Positions 16,085 through 25,655 of a DNA stretch of 64,000 bases are shown here, one piece after another (the first letter of the stretch is position 1; every line of letters begins with the position of its first letter). The stretch comes from Sphingorhabdus sp. GTDB lineage: Bacteria; Pseudomonadota; Alphaproteobacteria; Sphingomonadales; Sphingomonadaceae. Made by a program: the position numbers and the translations under genes. The stretch covers positions 1-64,000 of the forward strand of contig NZ_JAAVVZ010000009.1 in assembly GCF_023910635.1 (NCBI RefSeq), read 5' to 3'. The notes under the pieces are model-generated. The model saw only the letters and a program-made list of their open reading frames with translations, did no database searches and was not told the DNA's origin.

Positions 16085-19046
16085 AGGCTCCGCCCCGCGC
16101 GCCCATGTGTTCAATGTGCCTTTGGGCAATGACCTGTGCGATGTAACCGCGCAGTGGATTTTGCAGTCGGCGGGCGCAGACCCGCTTGCGATCAGCAACA
16201 ACATACTCCTCCTGCCGAATAACCGCGCGATCAAGGCAATGACGGAGGCTTTTGTCCGGCAGGCGGCACCGGGTATGCTCTTGCCGCATATGGTTGCCGT
16301 TGGTGACATGCAATTGGACGAAGCCTTAGGCCCAATGCTCGATCCCATACAGGCGGGCAGCGCAATATGGCCAGCCATTGCTTCGTTTGAGCGGCTGATG
16401 CTGTTGGCAAAGCTCGTACAGGACCATCAGCCGGGTGACGCCCCACTTTCGCCTGCCGAAGCGTTGCGACTTGCGCGCAAATTGGCAGAATTGATCGATG
16501 CGCTTGAGGTTGATCTGGTCGATTTCACACATTTCGCAGACATCAAAATAGAGGCTGATTTGGCCGGACATTGGCAAAGCGCTTATGCGCGGCTTTTGCA
16601 GATATTGCCGGCGTATCGATCCGCGTTAACTGCGCGAAAATTGATGGGGCCAGCCGAACGCCGCAACCATTTGCTTGCGGCGCTTGAGCAGCGTTTAGCG
16701 CAAAATATTGATACGCCTCCGGTCATAGCGGTGGGGATTACGACGTCTGCAAAGGCTGTGGCCCGCTTGTTGCGCCGTGTCGCACTTATGCCGAACGGGC
16801 ACGTTATCTTACCGGGCGTTGATCTTGACCTTTCTGACGCGCGTTGGGATGATCTATCGCCGTCCACCGACGATAGCCCAGGCTTTGGGCGGCGTCGTAA
16901 TGTGGAGGTCCATCCGCAGTTTCATTTGAAGCATTTGTTGGAACTTATGGGCATCGACCGCAGCGAGATTGACGTCCTTCCGACTGCCAGAACGGAGCCA
17001 GAATCTGCTACAATTTCCGAGATATTCTGCCTGCCGGAACATAGCATATATTGGCAGGACCTGCCGCCGCTGCGCAAAAGCCTTCCGCATGTCAAATGGT
17101 TGGAGGCGGAAGATAGCGCGCAAGAAGCCAAGGCCATAGCCGTGCGCATCAGGGGCGCGCTGGAGGTTGCCGGAAAGCGCGTCGCCCTGATTACGCCCGA
17201 TCGCGAATTGGCGGTGCGGGTGGCTGGGCAGTTGCATAGATGGGGCATAGAAGTGGATGACAGCGCGGGCATACCCTTGCTGCAAACACCACCAGGCACG
17301 CTTGCATTGGCGCTGGTGGACGCAATCTGGAGCCGCTTTTCCGCGTCGAGCATATTGGCGATTGCCAAGCACCCTTTGGTGTTTGCCGGGGCGGAAAGGC
17401 TCGTGTGGTTGGACCATGTGCGGCAGCTTGATCTTGCATTGCGCGGCACCGCCAGCGGCATTGGCCTTTCTGCGATCACGCGACGGTTACAGACTGCGCG
17501 CAAACCAAATACAGATTTAATCGCATGGTGGTCTGGGGTTGCGACGCAACTGGCACCGCTCGAACGGGCCGATGGTCAGCCATTTGAGGATGTTATGGCA
17601 TCGCTGCGCGATGTTGCAACGGTGCTTACCGATGGCGGCATTTGGCGTGGCGCAAGTGGCCGCGAACTGACGCAGAACTGGGAGGAGGTCACTTCGAGCG
17701 ATCTGTCCACACTTGGCCGTGTCGATGCGACAGGCTTGGTTGCGACGTTCAAGGAAATTTTCTCCGGTGCGGTTGTTCGCCCGCCTTATGGTGGGCACCC
17801 GCGTGTCGCGATTTACGGTTTGTTAGAAGCGCGCCTGCAGCAGGCAGACTATTTGATCTGCTCGGGTCTGAACGAAGGTACATGGCCGCAAATAGCGCAG
17901 CCTGACCCGTGGTTGGCCCCTGCTATCAGGCGCCATCTAAAACTGCCGACATTGGATCGGAATATTGGCCTTTCGGCGCATGATTTGGCGACGGCACTGG
18001 GCGCACAAGAGGTGTTGCTGACTCGCGCACGGCGGGATCGCGGCGGGCCAACGGTCGCTTCACGCTTTTTGTTGCGGATCAAAGCGCTGATGGGGGAGGC
18101 GCTGGCGGTTGATGATGAACTGTTGGCGTGGGCAGACGCGCTGGATCGTCCCGAGAGAAAAGAGCGCTTTGCCGAACGGCCAGAGCCGATGCCAAATGCC
18201 GAACAACGTTTGGTTTCCTTGTCCGTTACCGATTTCGACCAGTTGAAATCTGACCCTTATTCCTTTTACGCCAAGCGCATCCTTGGCCTTCCGGTTCTGG
18301 AAAAGGTCGATGCCGAACCCAGCTACGCTTGGCGCGGGAGCCTTGTGCACGACATATTGGAAAAATGGTTCACGCACGACAATTGCGCGGTCGATAAGCT
18401 CGTCGCGCGCGCCGATGCATTGTTGGCGCAGGAGGCGAGCGACCCATTGCTGCGCACATTATGGCAACCGCGCATTGCCGCTGGTTTACGCTGGGTGGCC
18501 GATGAAACCAAACGCTTGATGGCGGAGGAAGGGCGCGTCGTGGTGGTTGCCGAACAACCCGGCACCGTCCATATCAAAGGCATCGCCGTCAGGGGGCGGG
18601 TTGACCGTATTGACCGCACTGCAGATGGCGACTTGGTCATCATCGACTATAAAACCGGCACGCCGCCATCGACCAAGCAGGTTAACGCGGGCTTCGCACT
18701 GCAATTGGGCCTCATTGGCTATATGGCCGAGGAACTGGCCATCAAGGGCGTATCAGGCACAGCGAGCCATTTCGAATATTGGAGCCTTGCCAAAAACAAG
18801 GCCAAGGATTTTGGTTTCATCGCCGTGCCCACCAGCACGCGTGCGGCCGATAACAAGCCAGAACGCGCAGACTTCGTCGCCTTTGCGGTTGAGCAGGCGG
18901 AAGCTGCGATCGGCAAATGGATATTGGGCAACACGCCCTTTACCGCCAAGTTGCACCCCGAATTTGCGATCTATGGCGATTATGACCAATTGATGCGCTT
19001 GCAGGAATGGAATGGGCGTCAGGCGATAATCGAGGACGCAACATGA
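16074..19046 (+). CDS. addB: Double-strand break repair protein AddB
   Basis: Subunit of the AddAB helicase-nuclease that resects double-strand breaks for RecA loading. Start 16074 (MADKGSAPRAHVF) is chosen because the family begins near VFNVPLGNDL; an upstream in-frame ATG at 16002 would add 24 residues translated from murU. The 990-residue product has UvrD-like lobes and a C-terminal RecB-type nuclease with the VIIDYKTGTPPS motif. It overlaps murU by 11 bp and addA by 4 bp. Confidence 0.93.
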   Translation: MADKGSAPRAHVFNVPLGNDLCDVTAQWILQSAGADPLAISNNILLLPNNRAIKAMTEAFVRQAAPGMLLPHMVAVGDMQLDEALGPMLDPIQAGSAIWPAIASFERLMLLAKLVQDHQPGDAPLSPAEALRLARKLAELIDALEVDLVDFTHFADIKIEADLAGHWQSAYARLLQILPAYRSALTARKLMGPAERRNHLLAALEQRLAQNIDTPPVIAVGITTSAKAVARLLRRVALMPNGHVILPGVDLDLSDARWDDLSPSTDDSPGFGRRRNVEVHPQFHLKHLLELMGIDRSEIDVLPTARTEPESATISEIFCLPEHSIYWQDLPPLRKSLPHVKWLEAEDSAQEAKAIAVRIRGALEVAGKRVALITPDRELAVRVAGQLHRWGIEVDDSAGIPLLQTPPGTLALALVDAIWSRFSASSILAIAKHPLVFAGAERLVWLDHVRQLDLALRGTASGIGLSAITRRLQTARKPNTDLIAWWSGVATQLAPLERADGQPFEDVMASLRDVATVLTDGGIWRGASGRELTQNWEEVTSSDLSTLGRVDATGLVATFKEIFSGAVVRPPYGGHPRVAIYGLLEARLQQADYLICSGLNEGTWPQIAQPDPWLAPAIRRHLKLPTLDRNIGLSAHDLATALGAQEVLLTRARRDRGGPTVASRFLLRIKALMGEALAVDDELLAWADALDRPERKERFAERPEPMPNAEQRLVSLSVTDFDQLKSDPYSFYAKRILGLPVLEKVDAEPSYAWRGSLVHDILEKWFTHDNCAVDKLVARADALLAQEASDPLLRTLWQPRIAAGLRWVADETKRLMAEEGRVVVVAEQPGTVHIKGIAVRGRVDRIDRTADGDLVIIDYKTGTPPSTKQVNAGFALQLGLIGYMAEELAIKGVSGTASHFEYWSLAKNKAKDFGFIAVPTSTRAADNKPERADFVAFAVEQAEAAIGKWILGNTPFTAKLHPEFAIYGDYDQLMRLQEWNGRQAIIEDAT

Positions 19047-22000
19047 GTGCGGAACCCAAAAAGCTGCACCCATTGATTCCTGCGCAAAGCAGCGCCGTTG
19101 TGCCGGACGACAATATCTGGCTGAGCGCTTCGGCAGGGACGGGCAAAACGCAGGTGCTGACTGCGCGCGTCATTCGGCTGTTGCTGGAAAATGACGTCGA
19201 GCCTGAAAATTTGCTGTGCATTACATTTACCAAGGCTGGCGCGTCCGAAATGGCGGACCGTATCAATCAGCTTTTGGCGACATGGGTACAGATGGACGAT
19301 GGACTATTGTTCCATGACCTTGAGGCGATTGGTGCCGATGCAGGCCCAGAGGCGCGCAAAAAGGCACGGCAATTGTTCGCAAAGGTTCTGGATGCGCCCG
19401 GCGGCGGATTGCAGATATTGACCATCCATAGCTTCTGCCAATCGCTTCTCGGCAGCTTTCCGGAAGAGGCTGGCCTCGTGCCGGGCTTCAAGCCGGTTGA
19501 GGGCCGCGAGCAGCGGGAATTGCTCGACGCGGCGCTTGGGAACTTGGTTTTGGGTGCCGAAGCGCGCGGCGACCTTAAGATCATCGCCAATTTGCAGGAA
19601 TTGAGCCTGAACATGGGCGAGGAAGCGGCCCTGCGCTTCTTGCATCGGACGGCGGCTGCGCCGGATATAATGGCATCCATCCCCGATGATGCGGGCGCGG
19701 TGGTTTGGGCGCGGCGTTTGGCAGACGTTAGCTTTTCGGGTTCTGTGGAAGAAATGTTGGCGGCGGCGTTTGCCGACGAAAAAATTCCGCGCGGGGACCT
19801 GCAATCCATCATCGACGCCAATCTTTTATGGTGCGGTAATAAAGCCGACAGTCGGGGAGGTAAGCGCGCGGCGGTGCTTCAAGACTGGCTATCCCGTTCT
19901 CCGGCAGAGCGGGCAGCTTTATTCGCGGAGTTTCATGGTTGTTGGTCAAATAAGAACGGCGACATGCAGATTTCGTCGAAGGGCTTTACCCCGATGACGG
20001 ACGCTTATGCCGCGCAAGCGTTGGAGCTGTTCCAATGGACCAACCAGTTGATGGGGCAGGTGGCGCGCGCACAATATGCCGACAGGCTTGCGCGAGCCTT
20101 GTTGGTGGGCAAAGAATTTGCGGCCCAATATAGCAAGGCGAAACACGCGCTTGGCGCGGTGGATTTTGACGACATGATCCGGCGCACGGCGGCGTTGCTG
20201 CAACATGGTCAAATGGCGGATTGGGTGCGGTTTAAGCTAGATCGGCAGATTGATCATATTCTTGTCGACGAGGCGCAGGACACCAACGCCGCGCAGTGGG
20301 ATATCATCAGCGCACTCAGCGATGATTTTTACAGTGGCATGGGAGCACATCCCGACAAGACACGCACTTTATTCTCCGTCGGCGATTTCAAGCAAGCCAT
20401 TTACGGGTTCCAAGGGACCGCCCCCGAACGCTATGAAGCAGCAGGCGTATATTTTGCCGAGCGAATTGGCAAATCCGGGTCCGAGTTGAACCGGCTTACC
20501 CTGTCGCAAAGCTTCCGTTCGACCCCACCAATTCTTGATTTCGTCAATGCCGTTATCGAACAGGCTGGCCCCGAAAGTTTCGGCATAAGCGATGAAATCG
20601 CGGAGCATTATAGCGATAAACCGCATATCGGCATGGTCGAGCTATTGGAACCCATATCCGCCAAGCCCAATGGGCAAGATGACAGTAGCTCGGACGAAGA
20701 AGAGGATTGGTTCAGCGACGAAAAACGTGCTCTGGCCGAAAAACTGGCGGACCATGTCAAGGCGCTGATTGATGCAAAGCCGTGGCTGGTCAGCAAAAAT
20801 CGTCCCCTTGAACCCGGCGATATCCTGTTTCTATTGCGCAGCCGTGGCGACATGGCGTCGATGCTGGTGGCGCAATTGCATGAACGCAATGTGCCCGTTG
20901 CAGGTATCGACAGGCTTCGATTGTTGCAGCCATTGGTGGTGCAGGATTTGCTGGCCGCCATCAAATTTGTGCTTCAACCAAATGATGATTTTAGTCTGGC
21001 CTGCGTCTTGGTTTCACCCATCATTGGCTGGTCGCAGGATACGTTGCTCCAATATGGCTATGTCGGCGACCGCAAGGGCAGTCTGTGGCAGCATATTCGT
21101 GATCGGCCTGAGCTTGAGCCGCAAATCGCTCTGCTGCGCGACATGCTGACGATGGCCGATTTCACGACCGTCTATCATTTTCTTGAGCAAATATTGTCCG
21201 GCCCCATCGGCGCGCGGCGTAAATTCACCGCGCGGCTGGGCAGTGAGGTTTTGGTACCTATCGAGGAAATGCTGAATTCCGCGTTGCAATTTGAACAGCA
21301 GCACAGCGGGGGCCTGCAAAAATTCATTGCATGGTTCGACCGTGGTGACACCGAAATCAAGCGTGAGGGCGACAGCAGCAGCAAGGAGGTCAGGATTATG
21401 ACCGTCCATGGTGCAAAGGGTTTACAAGCGCCTGTGGTCATTTTGGCCGATGCCACATCTGACCCGACCAAGAAACCGGACCATTCTGTCGAGCTTTTAA
21501 TGGACGAGGGGCATCGCATACCGTTGTTACCCATTCGCAAGGCTGAACAATCGGGGCGGTTGCTGGAAACTGTCGAGCGGCAAAAGACCCGCGAGCTGCA
21601 GGAGCATAAACGCTTGCTCTACGTCGCGATTACCCGCGCCGAAGAGCGGCTGATCATGGCCGGGTCATTGGGTATCAGCCGCAAGGGAGAGCCGCCAGCC
21701 GAAAGCTGGTGCGCGCTTCTGCAACGGGGCATGGCGGCGCTTGGGTGCGATTGGGAGGACGATGCGCGCTGGGGCAGGGTGATGCGTCATGTTGGGCTTC
21801 AGGGGGCTTGCCTAACGCCCGCAGAGGGCAGCAATATTGCCTCTGCGCAAACTGAGCCGTCTGTTGCCACACCGCATTGGCTTTTCGCGCCAGCGCCAGC
21901 GGAGCAACGCCCACCGCGTCCTTTAGTCCCGTCGCGTCTGGATGATGACGATTATGGCGATGCGCCAGCCACTTCGGCGATGCGCAAGGCGGCGGCGCGG

Positions 22001-22474
22001 GGCAAGCTTATCCACGCTTTGTTGGAACGCATCACCAACGACGTTTCGCTGCAAAAGGCGGAGCAATGGTTAGCTGCGCAGACGCCCGATCATGACATTG
22101 ACCTGGCACAGCTTATGGCAGAGGTTGGCGGTATCGTGAACGACGCGCAATGGGCTCCATTTTTTGGTCCCTCCGCCCGGGCCGAGGTGCCATTGGTCGC
22201 GGTGGTTGGCGAAACGGTAATCAATGGACGGATTGACAGGTTGCTGGTTGAACCAGGTCTGGTGCGGGCCATCGATTTCAAAACGGGTCGGCAAGTGCCG
22301 CAAGATGAACACGGCGTGCCGGCCCCACATTTGCGGCAAATGGCGCATTATCGTGCAGCATTGCAGACGATCTTTCCGGCGTCGCGTGTAGAAGTGTCCT
22401 TGCTATTCACTTATGCGCCGCGTTTTATCACGCTTTCGGACGCCATATTGGCACCTTATTACCCCGCCTCCTGA
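19043..22474 (+). CDS. addA: Double-strand break repair helicase AddA
   Basis: UvrD/RecB-like 3'-5' helicase with nuclease domain, partner of AddB. Start 19043 gives MSAEPKKLHP and an ATGA overlap with addB. Visible: Walker A SAGTGKTQ near residue 36, CITFTKAGASEMADRI (motif Ia), LVDEAQDTN (motif II), LSQSFRSTPPIL (motif IV), MTVHGAKGLQAPVV (motif V) and YVAITRAEERL (motif VI). The C-terminal nuclease has AIDFKTGRQVP. At 1143 residues it is usual for alphaproteobacteria. Confidence 0.95.
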   Translation: MSAEPKKLHPLIPAQSSAVVPDDNIWLSASAGTGKTQVLTARVIRLLLENDVEPENLLCITFTKAGASEMADRINQLLATWVQMDDGLLFHDLEAIGADAGPEARKKARQLFAKVLDAPGGGLQILTIHSFCQSLLGSFPEEAGLVPGFKPVEGREQRELLDAALGNLVLGAEARGDLKIIANLQELSLNMGEEAALRFLHRTAAAPDIMASIPDDAGAVVWARRLADVSFSGSVEEMLAAAFADEKIPRGDLQSIIDANLLWCGNKADSRGGKRAAVLQDWLSRSPAERAALFAEFHGCWSNKNGDMQISSKGFTPMTDAYAAQALELFQWTNQLMGQVARAQYADRLARALLVGKEFAAQYSKAKHALGAVDFDDMIRRTAALLQHGQMADWVRFKLDRQIDHILVDEAQDTNAAQWDIISALSDDFYSGMGAHPDKTRTLFSVGDFKQAIYGFQGTAPERYEAAGVYFAERIGKSGSELNRLTLSQSFRSTPPILDFVNAVIEQAGPESFGISDEIAEHYSDKPHIGMVELLEPISAKPNGQDDSSSDEEEDWFSDEKRALAEKLADHVKALIDAKPWLVSKNRPLEPGDILFLLRSRGDMASMLVAQLHERNVPVAGIDRLRLLQPLVVQDLLAAIKFVLQPNDDFSLACVLVSPIIGWSQDTLLQYGYVGDRKGSLWQHIRDRPELEPQIALLRDMLTMADFTTVYHFLEQILSGPIGARRKFTARLGSEVLVPIEEMLNSALQFEQQHSGGLQKFIAWFDRGDTEIKREGDSSSKEVRIMTVHGAKGLQAPVVILADATSDPTKKPDHSVELLMDEGHRIPLLPIRKAEQSGRLLETVERQKTRELQEHKRLLYVAITRAEERLIMAGSLGISRKGEPPAESWCALLQRGMAALGCDWEDDARWGRVMRHVGLQGACLTPAEGSNIASAQTEPSVATPHWLFAPAPAEQRPPRPLVPSRLDDDDYGDAPATSAMRKAAARGKLIHALLERITNDVSLQKAEQWLAAQTPDHDIDLAQLMAEVGGIVNDAQWAPFFGPSARAEVPLVAVVGETVINGRIDRLLVEPGLVRAIDFKTGRQVPQDEHGVPAPHLRQMAHYRAALQTIFPASRVEVSLLFTYAPRFITLSDAILAPYYPAS

Positions 22475-22555
22475 CGCTTCAAGCAAAACTATTGCGCATG
22501 GTGCTTGTCAGTGCTTGGCGGCGTGAATACATGGGGCGTAACAAAGGAGATTATC

Positions 22556-22876
22556 ATGGCTACTAAATCCGTTGGCGACAATGACTTCGCCGCAACCGTG
22601 CTGGCATCAGGTAAACCCGTATTGGTCGATTTCTGGGCCGAATGGTGCGGCCCATGCAAGATGATTGGCCCAAGCCTTGAAGAAATCAGTGAAGAATTGG
22701 CCGGGCAGGTCGAGATCGTGAAGTTGAACATTGACGACCATCCCGATACGCCTGCCAAATATGGCGTGCGCGGGATTCCGACGATGATCCTGTTCAAGGG
22801 CGGCCAAATTGCGGATACGAAGGTCGGCGCAGCGCCCAAGGCACAATTGAAAAGCTGGCTCGAAGCCGCGCTTTAG
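22556..22876 (+). CDS. trxA: Thioredoxin
   Basis: General cytosolic disulfide reductase. The 106 residues carry the active site DFWAEWCGPCK and the cis-Pro GIPTMILF. ATG 22556 (MATKSVGDND) behind AAAGGAGA is chosen over an in-frame upstream start. The TAG stop is the first three bases of TAGGGTCAGG, an end sequence of the repeat family seen elsewhere. It follows addA, the standard order in alphaproteobacteria. Confidence 0.95.
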   Translation: MATKSVGDNDFAATVLASGKPVLVDFWAEWCGPCKMIGPSLEEISEELAGQVEIVKLNIDDHPDTPAKYGVRGIPTMILFKGGQIADTKVGAAPKAQLKSWLEAAL

Positions 22877-22886
22877 GGTCAGGTGC

Positions 22887-24110
22887 CTAGCTGCGATAAT
22901 CGGCGTTGATGCTGATATAGCCATGGGTCAGGTCGCACGTCCACACCGTGGCGTGTCCCGACCCCAGGCCCAGATCAACGCCGATTTCTATGTCCTTTTG
23001 CTTTAGGTGACGCGCCACGGGCGCTTCGTCATAATCTGCAACCGCAAGGCCATTGTGTGCGACTAAAGTCGCGCCAAAGCGGATGGAAAGCGTGTCGCGG
23101 TTCGCAGGCTCGCCAGCTTTACCAACCGCCATAACGACGCGGCCCCAATTGGCATCCTCACCCGCAATCGCCGTTTTGACCAAGGGCGAATTGGCAACCG
23201 CCAGGCCCACGCGCCGCGCACTGTGATTGCTAACGGCCCCTGTGACCTGAATTTCGATGAATTTCTGCGCCCCTTCGCCATCACGCACCACCAGATGCGC
23301 CAATTGGCGACAAACATCGTTTAGCGCCGCTGCAAAGGCGTCGGCCCCGGCGTCTTCAAACGAGGCCAAGCGCGCATTACCTGCCTTGCCTGTGGCAAAG
23401 GCGAGGACTGTGTCGCTGGTGGAGGTATCGCTGTCCACGGTAATGCAGCTAAAGCTTGCTTGATTGGCTGCGGACAAAAGTTGCTGCAAAAACGCCGCGT
23501 CGACGGCGGCGTCGGTGAAGATATAACCCAACATCGTGGCCATATCGGGCGCGATCATGCCTGAACCCTTGATAATGCCGACAATTTGCACCTTACGGCC
23601 ATCGACCATAGCGCTGGCGGTTGCGCCCTTGGCAAAGGTGTCGGTGGTGCCGATGCCATGCGTGAGATCTTCCCAACTGCACAAAGCGGCATCAAACACG
23701 GCCCGCAGCCCGGCCTGCGCCTTGTCGATAGGCAAAGGCACGCCAATGACGCCGGTTGAAGACACGAATATCTCCGTCACGTCGCAGTTCAAATGGGCCG
23801 CCACTTGGCCCGTAATTGCGTCCACCGCATCTTTGCCCCGCTGCCCGGTGAAGGCGTTGCTGTTGCCCGCATTCACCACCAACGCGCGGGCACTGCCGTG
23901 CGGCAAATGCGCGCGGCACAGATCAACCTCGGCTGAACAGCACAGATTTTGCGTGGTTACGCCCGCAACCGTTGTGCCCGCATCAAACGTCACATAGCTC
24001 AGGTCACAGCGGTCCCATTGCTTATACCCCGCCCGCGCAACACGCGGCGTTGCACCCGCAATGTCGGGCATGATGGGAAAAGATATGGCGAGTGGCGATT
24101 TTACTGACAT
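22887..24110 (-). CDS. argJ: Bifunctional ornithine acetyltransferase/N-acetylglutamate synthase ArgJ
   Basis: Transfers acetyl from N-acetylornithine to glutamate (and may use acetyl-CoA) in the cyclic arginine pathway. The self-cleavage site is at MATMLGYIFTDA: Thr becomes the nucleophile at the start of the beta chain. KGSGMIAPD and the C-terminal HGYISINADYRS are also typical. At 407 residues it is family length. It converges on trxA with only 10 bp between the stops. Confidence 0.95.
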   Translation of the reverse strand: MSVKSPLAISFPIMPDIAGATPRVARAGYKQWDRCDLSYVTFDAGTTVAGVTTQNLCCSAEVDLCRAHLPHGSARALVVNAGNSNAFTGQRGKDAVDAITGQVAAHLNCDVTEIFVSSTGVIGVPLPIDKAQAGLRAVFDAALCSWEDLTHGIGTTDTFAKGATASAMVDGRKVQIVGIIKGSGMIAPDMATMLGYIFTDAAVDAAFLQQLLSAANQASFSCITVDSDTSTSDTVLAFATGKAGNARLASFEDAGADAFAAALNDVCRQLAHLVVRDGEGAQKFIEIQVTGAVSNHSARRVGLAVANSPLVKTAIAGEDANWGRVVMAVGKAGEPANRDTLSIRFGATLVAHNGLAVADYDEAPVARHLKQKDIEIGVDLGLGSGHATVWTCDLTHGYISINADYRS

Positions 24111-24158
24111 TTAAGGAAACTTTCGCTAATCTCGGAAAAAATTCGGGAGAACTAAGAC

Positions 24159-25223
24159 ATGCTGCTTTATTCGGTTCTGGCGCTAGCATCAATTGTAGTC
24201 GAAAAAAATGTGGAAACACCAACAGCGCCGCCTCCGCCAGTTGTCATGGTCCCCACGATCTCTACCGTCCCCATGCCAGCCCCAAAAAAGGGGAGTGAAA
24301 GTTCGCCTATGCCCAAAAATTATCCGGGCATGTGGGCCAATACAGCTGATTATCCAAGTCTTGCGCTGCGCGAGCTGCGCGAAGGAACATCCGCATTTAA
24401 GGTCGATGTATCTGTTGACGGACGTGTGAACAAATGCACGATCACGACCAGTAGCGGACATACTGATCTTGATAAAACAACGTGCGATAACATTACGGCA
24501 CGTGCGCAATTTTATCCGGCGCAAGATAAAAATGGAGTCGCAACAACAGGCAGCTATTCCAACCGCATACGGTGGCAAATACCGGAAGTATTGAGCATGG
24601 CATCAATGCCTAAGGTGACTGAGAGTCTCCCGCGTCCGGCAAAACCGTCAAATAGAGCGCAGCTAACGATACCTGCCGACAAATACCCTGCTGCGGCTTC
24701 GGACGAAGGGAAGCAGGGACAGACCACGTTTATGCTCAATATCGACAGCACTGGAAAAGTTTTAGGTTGTTCGGTCACCGTCAGCAGCAAGGTTCCGGAA
24801 CTGGACCAACAGGCATGTGCACTTGCACGCGAATGGAGTTTTGATCCAGCGTTGGATGTTAATGGAGAGCCATCGTCCGGAAAGAGCGCACACACGCTAT
24901 CTTGGCGTCTTCCGAAACGTGCCGCTTCTGTATCTATGAACCCTCAGCGCGCTCGCCCAAATCCCTTTGAAAAGCCCGGCTCGATTGGCCTAACCTTGGA
25001 GTTCGACGCGGCAGGTAAGCTTACGTCTTGCAGGACAGAGAGTGAGGGCACCCCCTTCGGTAAAATCGGTGATAAGAACTTTTTGGATATGGCCTGCGAG
25101 GGTAGTGCGAACCGCGATGTCGCTCCATTTCTGGATAGTGAAGGCAAGCCACAGGCCAAACGTATCAAGTTCCGTATGTCGGTGGAGCATGAAGACCCGA
25201 AGACAGGCGCGGTTAGCAGGTAG
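24159..25223 (+). CDS. Secreted protein with two TonB C-terminal-like repeats
   Basis: A 354-residue envelope protein. A short hydrophobic N-terminus (MLLYSVLALASIVV) is followed by a Pro-rich linker (about residues 20-50) and two copies of a TonB_C-like module: about 60-150 (PSLALRELREGTSAFKVDVS, GRVNKCTITTSSGHTDLDKTTC) and about 165-255 (GKQGQTTFMLNIDSTGKV, CSVTVSSKVPELDQQAC). A third degenerate stretch follows. Sphingomonads hold many such TonB_C proteins without a known partner. It is divergent from argJ. Confidence 0.75.
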   Translation: MLLYSVLALASIVVEKNVETPTAPPPPVVMVPTISTVPMPAPKKGSESSPMPKNYPGMWANTADYPSLALRELREGTSAFKVDVSVDGRVNKCTITTSSGHTDLDKTTCDNITARAQFYPAQDKNGVATTGSYSNRIRWQIPEVLSMASMPKVTESLPRPAKPSNRAQLTIPADKYPAAASDEGKQGQTTFMLNIDSTGKVLGCSVTVSSKVPELDQQACALAREWSFDPALDVNGEPSSGKSAHTLSWRLPKRAASVSMNPQRARPNPFEKPGSIGLTLEFDAAGKLTSCRTESEGTPFGKIGDKNFLDMACEGSANRDVAPFLDSEGKPQAKRIKFRMSVEHEDPKTGAVSR

Positions 25224-25295
25224 GCAGCTCGCCTTCGGTGTGGACTTTGCTGCCATGCCTAACTATATCTCGAAATGCACCTCTTAGGGCTCAGC

Positions 25296-25568
25296 ATGCG
25301 TTTACTGATTTATCTACTGGCGATGATGAGCGGATTTTCCGCTGCGGAGGCTGCACGTCCGGTGTCTTCCGCGTCGGCATCTGTGGATACCGCAGTTGCG
25401 CAGGCTTATGTTGCGGCCGCTGCGCTTGAAGCTGTTGCCGCTTGCGAACCTGTGGTCCGTGAGGCCGCGACGGCGCGCGTGTCACTTGCACCCGCCGTCG
25501 GTGAAGCGCGCCAAGTTGCCGTAACGCCAGATACGCCGGTTGACCGGCATGATATCATTTTAGGTTAG
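25296..25568 (+). CDS. Small exported protein directly upstream of secA
   Basis: A 90-residue product from ATG 25296 (MRLLIYLLAMMSG) with a clear signal peptide, cut near SAAEA|ARP, then an Ala/Val-rich acidic body ending DRHDIILG. An upstream in-frame ATG at 25275 would put a soluble extension before the signal. It is not recognised as a family. Position resembles secM (E. coli), a secreted arrest peptide that tunes secA, but the SecM arrest motif and RAPP/RAGP-type motifs are not seen. The ribosome-binding site is weak (AGGG). Confidence 0.6.
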   Translation: MRLLIYLLAMMSGFSAAEAARPVSSASASVDTAVAQAYVAAAALEAVAACEPVVREAATARVSLAPAVGEARQVAVTPDTPVDRHDIILG

Positions 25569-25608
25569 GCTTTCTGCGCCCTTTGGGGTGCGTTCAATAG
25601 CTACCTAC

Positions 25609-25625
25609 CGCGCGCCAACCGCGCG
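25609..25625 (+). promoter_or_regulatory. Hairpin in the secA leader
   Basis: CGCGCG (25609-25614) and CGCGCG (25620-25625) can pair around CCAAC, about 15 nt before the AAAGGAA ribosome-binding site of secA. There is no T-run, so a leader structure is more likely than a terminator. Confidence 0.45.
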
Positions 25626-25655
25626 CGTTTCCAATATATTTCAAAGGAATTATCC

